From Biomphalaria glabrata (lineage: Eukaryota; Mollusca; Gastropoda; Planorbidae): a DNA stretch of 64,000 bases. Below the pieces are notes generated by a model. That model worked only from the letters and a program-made list of their open reading frames with translations, had not been told where the DNA came from and did no database searches. Position numbers and translations under genes: made by a program. Of the stretch, positions 31,967 to 41,944 are shown piece after piece. Position 1 is the first letter of the stretch, and the number at the start of each line of letters is the position of its first letter. The DNA is taken from contig NC_074716.1 in the NCBI RefSeq assembly GCF_947242115.1, positions 3,760,001 through 3,824,000 of the forward strand, written 5' to 3'.

Positions 31967-32029
31967 ATATCGAAAAAACAAACCCAAACATAAGCTGGAT
32001 ATTTCATTTTACAGTGCAAACCAAAAAAA
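31967..32029. repeat. Right copy of the long direct repeat flanking the LINE
   Basis: Differs from the left copy at only one or two positions (CGAAAAAAC versus CGAGAAAAC). Few differences mean the insertion is young relative to most repeats here. Confidence 0.7.
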
Positions 32030-32336
32030 GAAACAAACAAACAAACTAAAAAACAAAACAAAACAAAAAACAAGCAAAAACTTATTGTATATCTTACGAA
32101 TATATAAATGATTAACAATTCTTATATACACCAGAAGCACCAAACTAACTAGATAATTATAGGTATCCAAGTTTACAGCTATAGATGAGGCTCTCTTAAT
32201 ATTAAAGACACAATCAGGGCAGTCAAGAAGCATAAAGTACAGTGTAAACAAAGGCGTATTTAAGTCAGAGGCGTTGATATGAGGTCCGAACAGTTAGGCG
32301 AGGTACAAAAGATTCAATCTTCAATTGGTGATGTGT
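32030..32336. other. 3' flank of HRP2
   Basis: AT-rich. The 80-codon minus-strand frame (TLYFMLLDCPDCVFNIKRAS) might be a degraded retroelement remnant, but I cannot place it. No good AATAAA is seen in the first 150 bp after the HRP2 stop codon, so its 3' end is undefined. Confidence 0.3.
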
Positions 32337-35300
32337 TTATCCGCTGCTGCTCTTGCTGCTGCTGCTGTGATGATGGTGGTGATGGTGATGGTGCTTCTTG
32401 CTGCTGCTGCTGTGGTGATGATGATGGTGCTTGTGGCTGCTCTTGCTGCTGCTGCTATGGTGGTGATGGTGGTGGTGTTTCTTGCTGCTGCTGCTGCTGT
32501 GATGATGATGACCGATTACTTCAGTCATTAACAGGCCTGGATAACAAGAAGATGATTTTGTTAAAATAACAAAATACATAATTGACTTGTAGAAAATAAC
32601 AAAATACATAATTGACTTGTAGAAAAAAACAAAATACATAATTGACTTGTAGAAAATAACAAAATACATAATTGACTTGTAGAAAATTGTACGAGGTTTT
32701 ACAAGCACACATATTGTACAATGATTAGTGTTAATATCGCATCAACTATTTCGATACGCTCTCTGATCAAAACAAAAAGGCGTTGGTCAGGGGCGGAGCT
32801 AGGAATCTTCCATCGTTTGGGGGCCCCATGGGGCTTGATCTAATTGGGGGCCCCTGCATTTTGCGTAATATTTATTTTTTAATGTAAAAACACTCTCAAG
32901 TGGGGACTTTAAAATTCTCCCCCTCCTCCCCCCACCCTAACAACGCCACTGGCATTGGTCAACAAGTATGACTAGAAGCGTGGTCGAGAGGCCAAGTGCG
33001 CTTGAACTTGGCTTGGCTTGGCTTTCTAGAAGGGGGCTCGACACCCGACTCGGGCAGAGTTGTGTTTACTGAGCGCCTAAAGGCATCACGGATAACTAAC
33101 TCCTAGATACCCCCTCTCCCCCCCCCCCCCCACTGGTCCACAAATGAGATTGGACCAAAGCGCTCTGAGCATGCTATAAGCATGAAAGAAGCGCTATATA
33201 AAAGCTATAATATAATAATAATAATAATTGACCTAGGAACACTAGTAGGACGTAATCATCTTCTTTTTTTGAAGTAACGTCTGTATTTCATAAGATAAGA
33301 AGATAAAATAGTTAATCTTTAAGATACGTAAATTAGTTAAGATCTTAAATACGATTCAGTCATGTAGAGAGAAAAGTAAATTTAAAAAGTAGTTTTCCCT
33401 TTCAAGCCATGGAGTCTATAGGGCAGATAATGTAAGATAATGCTGTGGCCCACGGTTAACGAGGGTGTCATGTGGCCAGCACAACGACCTACCGCCTTTA
33501 GTTTTCCCCATCTAATGTCAGGTACCTATTACACCTAGTTGTACTTAGGGACTCCCTAAAGATCCTAAAATTAAAAATCTCAGTCTTCACTAGTATTGAA
33601 CGCTGGACCTTCTGGTTCGGAAGCCAAAAGCTTTACCACTCAGCCAACGCGGCTCTGATAGAAGAAGTGTCTTATAATGGTTTTGGGTGGTGAACGCGTG
33701 ACGGTATTTTCAGAAGTTAAATCTGATGAACTAATATCCAACTTTAAGCCGGGGATTCTAATATTAGTGCAGAGCCAGCAGAACTCCTTTTTTTTCGGGA
33801 TAGAATAATTTAATTTTCAAAGTTGAAATCATAAAATAATAATTTAGAAAATATATTTTATTAAAAAAAAAATCAAAGTAGCCAACTGAACATGAAGCTT
33901 GAAATTTATAGACTATATAAACCAATTAGAACTCAGATATCTTATTTTAATTTATTATATTTACTATTCATTTAGTGAATTTAGTGATTATCTCTCTGAA
34001 TGGAGCATTTTTGTTTCTTCATTGGAGGATTTCCTGATGAACTTAACAATGCTGAGGATGCTAAAATGAACTAAACAGACAAGAACTGAGCTATACTTGT
34101 AATACAGGCAGTTGATCCTGCAACCCATTCCATGCACTAGAGAAGAAGTGTTTTTTCAAATAGATTTTAAAATGATAGAGTGAAAGTGTATTGCGTTCTT
34201 CATATTGAGATTAATTTGTGCTATAAACAAAAGAGCTTAGACTATTGGACCACAGTGCTAAAAGTTAAAATGACATCATTCATCAATAGATTCTTTATTT
34301 TGCACAACGGAAACACCAAAAAACTATTTTTTTTTACCTCTATGTTTGAAACTCTTCAGTATGATTTGATCTCGCGTTTTTCTTTTTTCATAACTAAAAA
34401 AAATAATGTTGTTTTATTTTAAGCGTATATAATTTACTAGCTGGATATGACCCGCGGGGCCTGAGTTTGGGGTAATACTGGTCTAGTTCATTGGATTTAG
34501 ATCTATGTCAGACATGGCGAATGTTCCCTTAACATTATTCAAAATAAATTTTGTTTTCACGAAAATGAAAGTAGAGTGTGAAAACGGGTTTATCCGATTT
34601 GTTACAAAGTTTCGTTCTTTAATAGAGATAAATTCAGGTTAGTTTTAGGGGTTTTCCAAATGTGGGACATTAAACATACACTACGGTCGCCACCATGATC
34701 AAACGAACATTTATGCCAAGTTTTATCAAGATTGGTTAAACGATTTGATTTCTGCGAGGGACATATACATACATGCTTACATAAATAATACATACATAAT
34801 ATATATATGCATACATAATACATACATATTGCATACATACATAATACACAGAGTCTCATAGAGACATACATAATACATACATAATACATACTTACATATT
34901 ACATACATTCATATATACATACACAATACATATATACATACATACATATATACATACATACTCTTTACATTCATCATGAGGATAAAACAACTTATAGAAA
35001 CAGAGCGTTAACATAAGTTGAAACTATTTACAGACCGTAAAAATAAGTTTATTACAGAGCATTAAATAAGTTTAGACTACCTACAGAAACAGACCGCTGA
35101 AAGAAGTTTAGAATACTTACAGAAACAGACCGCTGAAAGAAGTTTAGACTACTTACAGAAACAGACCGCTGAAATAAGTTTAGACTACTTACAGAAACAG
35201 ACCACTGAAATAAGTTTAGACTACTTACAGAAACAGACCGCTGAAATAAGTTTAGACTACTTACAGAAACAGACCACTGAAATAAGTTTAGACTACTTAC

Positions 35301-36345
35301 AGAAACAGACCACTGAAATAAGTTTAGACTACTTACAGAAACAGACCACTGAAATAAGTTTAGACTACTTACAGAAACAGACCACTGAAATAAGTTTAGA
35401 CTACTTACAGAAACATACCGCTGAAATAAGTTTAGACTACTTACAGAAACAGACCACTGCAATAAGTTTAGACTACTTACAGAAACAGACCGCTGAAATA
35501 AGTTTAGACTACTTACAGAAACAGACCGCTAAAATAAGTTTAGACTACTTACAGAAACAGACCGCTGAAAGAAGTTTAGACTACTTACAGAAACAGACCG
35601 CTGAAATAAGTTTAGACTACTTACAGAAACAGACTGCTGAAAGAAGTTTAGACTACTTACAGAAACAGACCGCTGGAAGAAGTTTAGACTACTTACAGAA
35701 ACAGACCGCTGAAAGAAGTTTAGACTACTTACAGAAACAGACCGCTAAAATAAGTTTAGACTACTTACAGAAACAGACCACTAAAATAAGTTTAGACTAC
35801 TTACAGAAACAGACCGCTGAAATAAGTTTAGACTACTTACAGAAACAGACCGCTAAAATAAGTTTAGACTACTTACAGAAACAGACCGCTAAAATAAGTT
35901 TAGACTACTTACAGAAACAGACCGCTAAAATAAGTTTAGACTACTTACAGAAACAGACCGCTAAAATAAGTTTAGACTACTTACAGAAACAGACCGCTGA
36001 AATAAGTTTAGACTACTTACAGAAACAGACCGCTAAAATAAGTTTAGACTACTTACAGAAACAGACAGCTGAAATAAGTTTAGACTACTTACAGAAAAAG
36101 ACCGCTGAAATAAGTTTAGACTACTTACAGAAACAGACCACTGAAATAAGTTTAGACTACTTACAGAAAAAGACCGCTGAAATAAGTTTAGACTACTTAC
36201 AGAAACAGACCACTGAAATAAGTTTAGACTACTTATAGAAACAGACCACTGAAATAAGTTTAGACTACTTACAGAAAAAGACCGCTGAAATAAGTTTAGA
36301 TTACTTACAGAAACAAAGTGCGATAATGAGAACAGCCACCTTCAT
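32337..36345 (-). CDS. HRP2: secreted His/Ser/Lys block peptide, two exons
   Basis: Exon 1 is 36345-36309 and exon 2 is 32536-32337 on the minus strand, giving 78 residues. Exon 1 encodes MKVAVLIIALCF; the phase-1 junction adds C, then LLMTEVIG completes a 21-residue signal peptide. The mature 57 residues hold only H (27), S (22), K (7) and one final G: His runs of 4, 7, 6 and 9 separated by Ser runs with KK or KSS. Sites are clean: donor TTTCT/GTAAGTA, acceptor TTATCCAG/GC. HRP1 has the same split and 37-nt exon 1. Such a peptide should bind Zn, Cu or Ni ions and change charge near neutral pH; roles in metal handling, mineral or egg/mucus matrix, or defence are inference. No standard domain. 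Intron 1 (3.8 kb) carries a 36-bp array copying the donor, a SINE and a MITE. Confidence 0.85.
32566..32688. repeat. 30-bp minisatellite, 4 copies, beside the HRP2 acceptor
   Basis: The unit is AAAATAACAAAATACATAAT then TGACTTGTAG. On the minus strand each unit gives TTATTTTCTACAAGTCAA. The array ends about 30 bp upstream of the HRP2 exon 2 acceptor, so it supplies the intron's 3' region. Confidence 0.92.
32788..32951. mobile_element. hAT-type MITE, 164 bp, second member of the 6476 family
   Basis: Termini CAGGGGCGGAGCTAGG and (inverse of right end) CAGTGGCGTTGTTAGG. Flanking 8-bp duplication GCGTTGGT / GCATTGGT with one mismatch. The interior (CATTTTGCGTAATATTTA and a C-rich block) is the inverse of the copy at 6476-6665. 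It lies in HRP2 intron 1. Confidence 0.82.
32972..33230 (+). repeat. tRNA-derived SINE, family B
   Basis: Head AGCGTGGTCGAGAGGCCAAG resembles a class-II tRNA (Leu/Ser) D arm, and GGGCTCGACACCC stands in for the B box. The body includes GTTTACTGAGCGCC, CTGGTCCACAAATGAGA and AGCATGCTATAAGCATGA, and ends AGCGCTATATAAAAGC then (AAT)n. An inverse copy is at 38470-38656; a weaker relative may lie near 10900. Confidence 0.7.
33236..33302 (+). repeat. CR1/L2-type LINE tail
   Basis: GGACGTAATCATCTTC, then GAAGTAACGTCTGTATTTC and ATAAGATAAGAAGAT, form the same 3' UTR as at 17851 in the other orientation. Only about 65 bp remain. Confidence 0.6.
33386..33656 (-). repeat. SINE family A, near full-length inverse copy
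   Basis: It contains the inverse of the whole body and head, from TTTCAAGCCATGGAGTC(TATAGGG) through GAGGGTGTCATGTGGCC and ACTCCCTAAAGATCC to GGTTCGGAAGCC...CAGCCAACGCGGC. The head retains the A-box region. It lies in HRP2 intron 1. Confidence 0.78.
33657..34761. other. HRP2 intron 1, middle part
   Basis: Mostly AT-rich unassigned sequence. A small CR1/L2 LINE piece (CAACCCATTCCATGCACTAG) lies at 34116-34140. The 80-codon plus-strand frame at 34180-34422 shows no coding character. Confidence 0.35.
34762..34965. repeat. (ACAT/ACATA)n imperfect microsatellite
   Basis: About 200 bp of CATA/ATAC repeats with ATAATACATACATA variants. It lies in HRP2 intron 1. Confidence 0.9.
35066..36310 (-). 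repeat. 36-bp minisatellite, about 34 copies, made of HRP2 5' splice sites
   Basis: On the minus strand the unit is CTTATTTCAGCGGTCTG then TTTCTGTAAGTAGTCTAAA. It carries a consensus donor (TTTCT/GTAAGTAG) identical in core to the true HRP2 exon 1 donor (GTTTCT/GTAAGTAAT) and an acceptor-like TTTATTTCAG 12 nt before it. The array starts exactly at exon 1: its first unit overlaps the last bases of the exon. Variants CGCTGAAA, CACTGAAA, CGCTAAAA and CGCTGAAAG occur in blocks. Confidence 0.95.
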
Positions 36346-36451
36346 GTTGAAATACTGTTATATCACAGAGAAACAGACACAGGAGAAATGGCAGTTCCTT
36401 GGAGGCTGGAAGTAACTGAAGCAATACCTTGGATCTCCCAAGCATGTTCCT

Positions 36452-36457
36452 TTTATA
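36452..36457 (-). promoter_or_regulatory. TATA box of HRP2
   Basis: CTATAAAAGG on the minus strand, about 107 bp before the HRP2 ATG; HRP1 has a TATA box at a nearly equal distance (about 97 bp). The core-promoter role is inferred from motif and position. Confidence 0.6.
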
Positions 36458-36469
36458 GAAGATCTCCGA

Positions 36470-37159
36470 CATGATGACAGTGTTAGATTTGTACACAATC
36501 TCTTGATCCCTCTGTACTTTTGTTTGAACTAGAAACTGTCAATATCTTCACAATAAGTACTTAAAAAAATAAAACACTTTGATTATGTAACAAATGCTAC
36601 GATGCTATATTTGAATCAAAGGGGAGTAAGCTAAACTCAGGACTACAGAGTGTTAACACGTAGTCAAAATCTACTGCCAAATAAAAGACTGTCGAAACCT
36701 CAATCGAAAGTAGCTCTCTTTCACTTTATTCAAAACCCAAAGAGAGTAAAAAAGCAACTAATTAAACAGTCCGGGAACATTGGGCATGGAGTAGTTTCTA
36801 ATACAATAGACACTGACGTAGACAAAGAAACGCTTACCTCCCCTTGTGTTTTGTTTTTAAACTGGTAGACCACACAAAACCAACAAACATCGCTTTAGGT
36901 TGTCAGTTTAGTTGTACTACCTGTCTTAATTGTTGCCAACCTTAGTTGTGTTTCTGTTGACAAAGACTCACCAAGGGAGGATGAGTAACAAGGAATGCTG
37001 AATCAATCTCATTACTAAATGACCTTAAGTACTAGCAGCACTCAAAGTACTTAGTCTGATTGTGTTTGTTGATAGGATGATGTCATCTTGTCGGCCATAA
37101 AGAGTTTTAAAAAAGTAATTGCATTTATTAATTAATAAACAATTTTAACCGCCTAGGCT
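36470..37159. other. Upstream flank of HRP2, unassigned
   Basis: No recognised repeat or coding region. The 72-codon frame at 36650-36868 lacks recognisable motifs. Regulatory sequence for HRP2 could lie here. Confidence 0.3.
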
Positions 37160-37515
37160 TTCCCCCAGCACTTCCACAGGACATCCTGTATGGCGATCTA
37201 ATAGAAGGCAGGAGAGCCGCTGGTCGCCCACTTTTACGTTATACGGATGAATGCAAACGCGACATGAAGCTCTTCAAAATCGACTATAACAGCTGGGAAA
37301 AGGTGGCACTGGATAGATCCACATGGAGAGAGAGCATAAAGGTAGGGTCACGGATAGCAGATGCCATACAAAACAGCAGCAGAAAGAAGGTTGAAAATGC
37401 AACTGCGCCTGGTGATTACATATGCCCAACCTGCGATCGCAGCTGTATCTCAAGGATTGGCCTCTTTAGTTACAGAAGAAGTTGCAAAGGGAAAAGATCG
37501 TCTCTCGAGACGTAA
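37160..37515 (+). pseudogene. RTE-like LINE fragment with terminal zinc finger
   Basis: The plus strand gives DILYGDLIEGRRAAGRPLLR, then KRDMKLFKIDYNSWEKVALD, DRSTWRE and the finger CPTCDRSCISRIGLFSYRRS ending near C. The last His of the usual SHxRxC finger is Tyr here. The last 113 codons or so are open. It is 5' truncated, same group as 9482, 9957 and 28240. Confidence 0.8.
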
Positions 37516-37711
37516 AATGCCACAGAAACAATTTTAAGGAATTGTCTTCAGTGCCAGGAGTTAAAGGAATAGCGCAGTAATTTAGGTAGCTATGTGACAT
37601 GTGGCTTACATATTTTTTTAGTTTGCATGTAGAGGTCAACCACTTATACTAACATTAAAAACATACATTTATCATATATAACTTTAGTTAGGTATTATTG
37701 TATGATTTTGC

Positions 37712-37734
37712 AAAATAAATAAATAAATAAATAA

Positions 37735-37830
<96 letters not shown>
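37712..37830. repeat. (AAAT)n then (AT)n microsatellite
   Basis: Short AAAT run (37715-37739) followed by about 90 bp of TA dinucleotides with one interruption. Confidence 0.95.
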
Positions 37831-37832
<2 letters not shown>

Positions 37833-37837
37833 ATGTG

Positions 37838-38360
37838 AAAAGGAAATGTGGGTGAGTTAATTGAACACATAATGGCAGGATGTTCAGCCCTATCGGAATC
37901 TGCCTACCAGGACTTGGCTTTGAAACACAACTTGATCGGTAAGGATATTATTACAAATACTCACCACAAGAGGTTCTAGAGTCTACTGATCATTTGCTGT
38001 ACTGGGACAGGCCTATCTTGACCGGCAGAACGGTAGATTTTAATCGCCCTGATCTGCTTCTCATCGATAAAAAAAGAAAAAGGCCTCTACCAACGAAAAT
38101 ATGGGAACCTAGGCTTGGAGATTAAGCGTCTATGGAAATTAACTAAAATAACAATATACCCCATTGTTATATCAACCGAGGGGATAATAACACCGACCTT
38201 ACAGATACCGTCAAGCCCATTTACATTCCTAGGAACATTCTCGTTGCCTGTCAGAGATCGGTACTACTCCAGACCTGCCACATCACCAGAAAATTCCTTA
38301 AATTGTGTTTCCCTTGCAGCGTCAGAGAATGAATACTCGTTGGTTTCTAACTTAATAATA
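37838..38360 (+). pseudogene. LINE C-terminal fragment, R2-like type
   Basis: Plus-strand peptides VELIEHIMAGCSALSESAYQ, LYWDRPILTGRTVDFNRPDL, LEIKRLWKLTKITIYPIVIS and CHITRKFLKLCFP appear in order, in more than one frame. A zinc-knuckle-like H..AGC followed by a restriction-like-endonuclease-like NRPDLLLIDKK segment is characteristic of R2/NeSL-type LINE C-termini. It is degraded by several frame changes. The class is tentative. Confidence 0.55.
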
Positions 38361-38469
38361 ATAATCTTAATTGTCCTTAAGGAAATTTGTCTTACAATTT
38401 GTGCATTACACCAAACAAAAAACTATAAAAAAAAAATGTACATTCACACCAGACTTACTCATAATTTTA

Positions 38470-38656
38470 TTTTTATTATTATAGCTTTTATATAGCGCTA
38501 CTTTCATGCTTATAGCATGCTCAGAACGCATTGGTCCAATCTTATTTGTGGGCCGGTGGGGGGGAGGAGGGGGTATCTAGGAGTTGGTTTTTGGCGCTCA
38601 GTAAACACAACTCTGCCCGAGTCGGGTGTCGAACCTCGCCTCTCGACCACGCTTCC
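38470..38656 (-). repeat. tRNA-derived SINE, family B, inverse copy
   Basis: Inverse of 32972-33230: ATAGCTTTTATATAGCGCT, CATGCTTATAGCATGCTCAG, TTGGTCCAATCTTATTTGTG, GAGTCGGGTGTCGAACC and CTCTCGACCACGCTTCC. The B box (GGTTCGACACCCG on the minus strand) is better kept here than in the plus copy. Confidence 0.72.
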
Positions 38657-38824
38657 CATGTGAAAAGTTTATATAAAATTGTTTCTATGTTTAAGGATTT
38701 GATTGCCAAGGGGAACAAAAGAGTTTTTGTGTCTGTTTGTCTTTGGTATCGCATAAATATCTACCACAATGTGGAGTGGGCACCGTATGGGTTGTCGTGG
38801 CAGTAGATAGGAGGGGGCATGTTT
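38657..38824 (+). other. Unplaced open stretch
   Basis: The plus strand reads SLYKIVSMFKDLIAKGNKRV then CLWYRINIYHNVEW and a stop. It looks protein-like but is short, with no start context, splice sites or known motif. It may be the end of an unrecognised mobile-element ORF. Confidence 0.3.
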
Positions 38825-39534
38825 CATTCGTTAGGCTAGTCTCAAACTGTCCGCTCTTCCATTCGTTAGGCTAGTCTCAAACTGTCCGCTCTTCCATTCG
38901 TTAGGCTAGGCTCAAACTGTCCGCTCTTCCATTCGTTAGGCTAGGCTCAAACTGTCTGCTCTTCCATTCGTTAGGCTAGGCTCAAACTGTCCGCTCTTCC
39001 ATTCGTTAGGCTAGTCTCAAACTGTCTGCTCTTCCATTCGTTAGGCTAGTCTCAAACTGTCCGCTCTTCCATTCGTTAGGCTAGTCTCAAACTGTCCGCT
39101 CTTCCATTCGTTAGGCTAGGCTCAAACTGTCCGCTCTTCCATTCGTTAGGCTAGGCTCAAACTGTCTGCTCTTCCATTCGTTAGGCTAGGCTCAAACTGT
39201 CCGCTCTTCCATTCGTTAGGCTAGTCTCAAACTGTCTGCTCTTCCATTCGTTAGGCTAGTCTCAAACTGTCCGCTCTTCCATTCGTTAGGCTAGTCTCAA
39301 ACTGTCTGCTCTTCCATTCGTTAGGCTAGGCTCAAACTGTCTGCTCTTCCATTCGTTAGGCTAGGCTCAAACTGTCCGCTCTTCCATTCGTTAGGCTAGT
39401 CTCAAACTGTCTGCTCTTCCATTCGTTAGGCTAGGCTCAAACTGTCTGCTCTTCCATTCGTTAGGCTAGGCTCAAACTGTCTGCTCTTCCATTCGTTAGG
39501 CTAGGCTCAAACTGTCCGCTCTTCCATTCGTTAC
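38825..39534. repeat. 35-bp minisatellite, about 20 copies
   Basis: The unit is CATTCGTTAGGCTAG(T/G)CTCAAACTGTC(C/T)GCTCTTC. Only two positions vary, in four combinations, so the array is young or well homogenised. Confidence 0.97.
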
Positions 39535-40320
39535 TGCCAACACTTGCTAACCTAGTAGGATTCATCTCAATATAACTTATTCTAAGGGTTAATTGTCTGA
39601 ATGAGACAACATTTGTTCCGGAAGCTAAAAGTCGGGACTAGCGAAACCTGTCCCCTGTGAAGCATCACCAGAGAACGCTGACCATGTCCTTCCAAGCTGC
39701 ACGCTATATCAAGAGGCCCGAATAAGACTCTGGCCCCTAAACCTCTCCTATAGAAGAAAAACTGTACGGAGAACTGCCTGATCTGGAAACCATTGCTCGG
39801 TTCATCTCTGATATGGGATCTGAACTTTCTGACACGAAAAATGAGAACGAAGAAGAAGGTTATCTGTTTGTAGTGTACATAAAGTAGTACACACGTTCTG
39901 ATGACGTAATCTCTCAAATGAGTTAACAAAACAGCGAGTAACAATATCGATGACATCACTCACAGGTAGGTCGCCGTGAACTTTTATTTTGTTATGTCGA
40001 GACTGTACTCTGTCTGCACACAGGGTCAAAGTGTTGGTCTCTTTCTCTCTGTGTGTGTCTCCCTGTCTGTCAACAATCACATAACAATTGAACTAAGTCT
40101 TCAGAGTTACCTCAACCGATGTTTCAACGGTCAGAACATAGAAACATGGCGGATCTTGTGGGTGCATTGTCTCGTAATGTTAGTTTACACTGGCTGATTC
40201 ACTTTGCCGCTTTAACTCAGTTAATTTAACCAAAACAAGGATTACGCACACACACACATCTACACGATAATGACATTACAATAAATCAAAGAAATCAACT
40301 AATTTGAAATAGTACATGTA
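39535..40320. other. Upstream flank of HRP1, unassigned
   Basis: No recognised repeat except short CA/CT runs near 40240 and 40040. No coding region is supported. It could hold HRP1 regulatory sequence. Confidence 0.3.
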
Positions 40321-40330
40321 ATGCCCCTGC

Positions 40331-40340
40331 CCTATATAAG
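40331..40340 (+). promoter_or_regulatory. TATA box of HRP1
   Basis: CCTATATAAG lies about 97 bp upstream of the HRP1 start codon, giving a 5' UTR of about 70 nt by usual spacing. CACGTG (40379-40384) is an E-box-like site between TATA and ATG. Confidence 0.65.
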
Positions 40341-40433
40341 TGTCAAGACGAGCTCACAGGAAGTCAAGCAAGCCACTCACGTGTTTCCGGATCTTAGCTG
40401 CAGACGATCGACAATTACTTTCCTACCTCCAAG

Positions 40434-41671
40434 ATGAAGATCGCTGTTCTAATCATTGCTTTGTGTCTATGTAAGTAAAGTTCTTTCATTATTATTTTTA
40501 ACCTTTAAAATGCTGATCTGTTTTACAATGAATGTATACAAAATGAAATTACAGTTCTGATGTTTAGAGGCTACACTACCGCACGCATCTTAAGGGTTAA
40601 ATAAGATTTAACGAATACAATAATTAGTGATATTTCTACTAACGATTAAAATTAGCATCAGCTGTAGTTGGTTACGCTGTGTGGCAATTCTAAGCTTTAA
40701 ACACTTTAAATCATCAGAGCTAGATGATCTTTGTTAATGATTATCAAAACAATGAATAAATCGATTAAAAAGAATTACTTTTGCCTTATTGGGAAGTATG
40801 TTCTGAGAAAGATTTAAAAGTCAAGATTCCTTTTTTTGTTTAACCATAGACATTATAGACGCTCATTAAACAAATTAGCAAACAAATAAAACTATGAACT
40901 ATTACTTTTAGGTCCCATGTTTATAAAGTAGTCAATGACCTTTACAATGAAATAAATGGTCACATTTTCAAAATACTGTTAGGACTATGACACACTGGTA
41001 GCTAGAATTTGTGTCTTGTATAGACACACTAATAGTTTTTAAAAAAATTAAGGTGTTAGAGCAGAATCAGTGTTATGACACACTGGTTGTTAGGACAATG
41101 GTGTTTTTTTAGGACACACTGTTTATAAGGACACAATGATTGTTATGAATTTCTGTTTTTTTTAAAAGATACAATGGTAATTATGACACACTCGTTTTAT
41201 GACACAATGGTTTTTAGGGCCCACAGGTTGTTATGACATAATGGTTTTTAGGACACAGTGGTTGTTAGAACACAATGCTTTTAAGGACACACTGGTTTTT
41301 AGGTCAAACTAGCAGTTTGAAAACTATAGTTACTAGAGTAAAATGACTATCATTGTTAGGAAACTTTAGTTACTAGAGTAAAATGACTATAATTGTTAGA
41401 AAACTTTAGTTATTCAGACACAATGGTTATGAGAAAATGTTCCCTTTCATCACCAGGTCTGTTGATGACTGAAATACTTGGACATCACCACCACAGCAGC
41501 AGCAGCAGCAGCAAGAAACACCACCATCATCACCATCACAGCAGCAGCAAGAGCAGCAAGAAGCACCACCATCATCACCACCACCATAGCAGCAGCAGTA
41601 GCAAAAAGCATCACCACCATCATCATCACCATCATCACAGCAGCAGCAGCAGCAAGAGCAGCAGTGGATAA
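40434..41671 (+). CDS. HRP1: secreted His/Ser/Lys block peptide, two exons
   Basis: Exons 40434-40470 and 41457-41671, 83 residues. MKIAVLIIALCL from exon 1, C at the phase-1 junction, and LLMTEILG from exon 2 form a 21-residue signal peptide ending in Gly before HHHH. The mature 62 residues are His (29), Ser (24), Lys (8) and a final Gly: His runs of 4, 7, 8 and 10, each followed by 3-6 Ser and mostly a KK pair. The His runs lengthen toward the C-terminus. Both His codons (CAT, CAC) and two Ser codons are mixed, so the runs are not a pure trinucleotide expansion. Splice sites: CTAT/GTAAGT and CACCAG/GT. The likely property is dense imidazole metal binding and pH-switchable charge (inferred); the biological role is unknown. 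Confidence 0.88.
40970..41410 (+). repeat. Degenerate GACACACTGGTT repeats in HRP1 intron 1
   Basis: Loose tandem variants of GACACA(C/A)TGGTTGTTAGGA over about 340 bp (40985-41310), followed by a 44-bp unit (AACTTTAGTTACTAGAGTAA...) in two to three copies at 41315-41410. They end about 45 bp before the exon 2 acceptor. Confidence 0.7.
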
Positions 41672-41839
41672 GGAACAGTTCTTTACCAACAGCAGTGATA
41701 ACAGCAATAAGTTACGCTCTCTGTTTAAGGATTATCAACAATGTTTGCTGTTGAAGGGTTACTAACTGCTCTGGTTATTAAAGGTTTAACGATATGTTTG
41801 TTACTATACATTGATTAATTAGATTTCGTCGTTTTCAAA

Positions 41840-41854
41840 AATAAATTAAATAAA
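41840..41854 (+). terminator. Polyadenylation signals of HRP1
   Basis: Two near-overlapping AATAAA hexamers (41840-41845, 41849-41854) about 170 bp after the stop codon. Confidence 0.6.
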
Positions 41855-41944
41855 AACCAAATTTATACTTTATGTTTTATAGTTTATAAAGCTAAGTGAA
41901 ATATAAGACCATGTTGTTTTTATTCGTTTCTTTGCATGTATGAT

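Noticed and set aside
32972-33010. A functional tRNA gene (Leu/Ser-like D arm)
   Set aside because: No paired acceptor stem or intact T arm; the same head plus body recurs at 38470, so it is a SINE.
36650-36868. A small gene upstream of HRP2
   Set aside because: 72 codons without motif, signal peptide or paralogue; AT-rich chance frame.
41450-41707. Alanine/methionine/valine-rich frames opposite the HRP1 and HRP2 second exons
   Set aside because: Antisense reading of CAC/CAT/AGC runs. Only the sense frame continues into a conserved signal peptide with matching splice sites.
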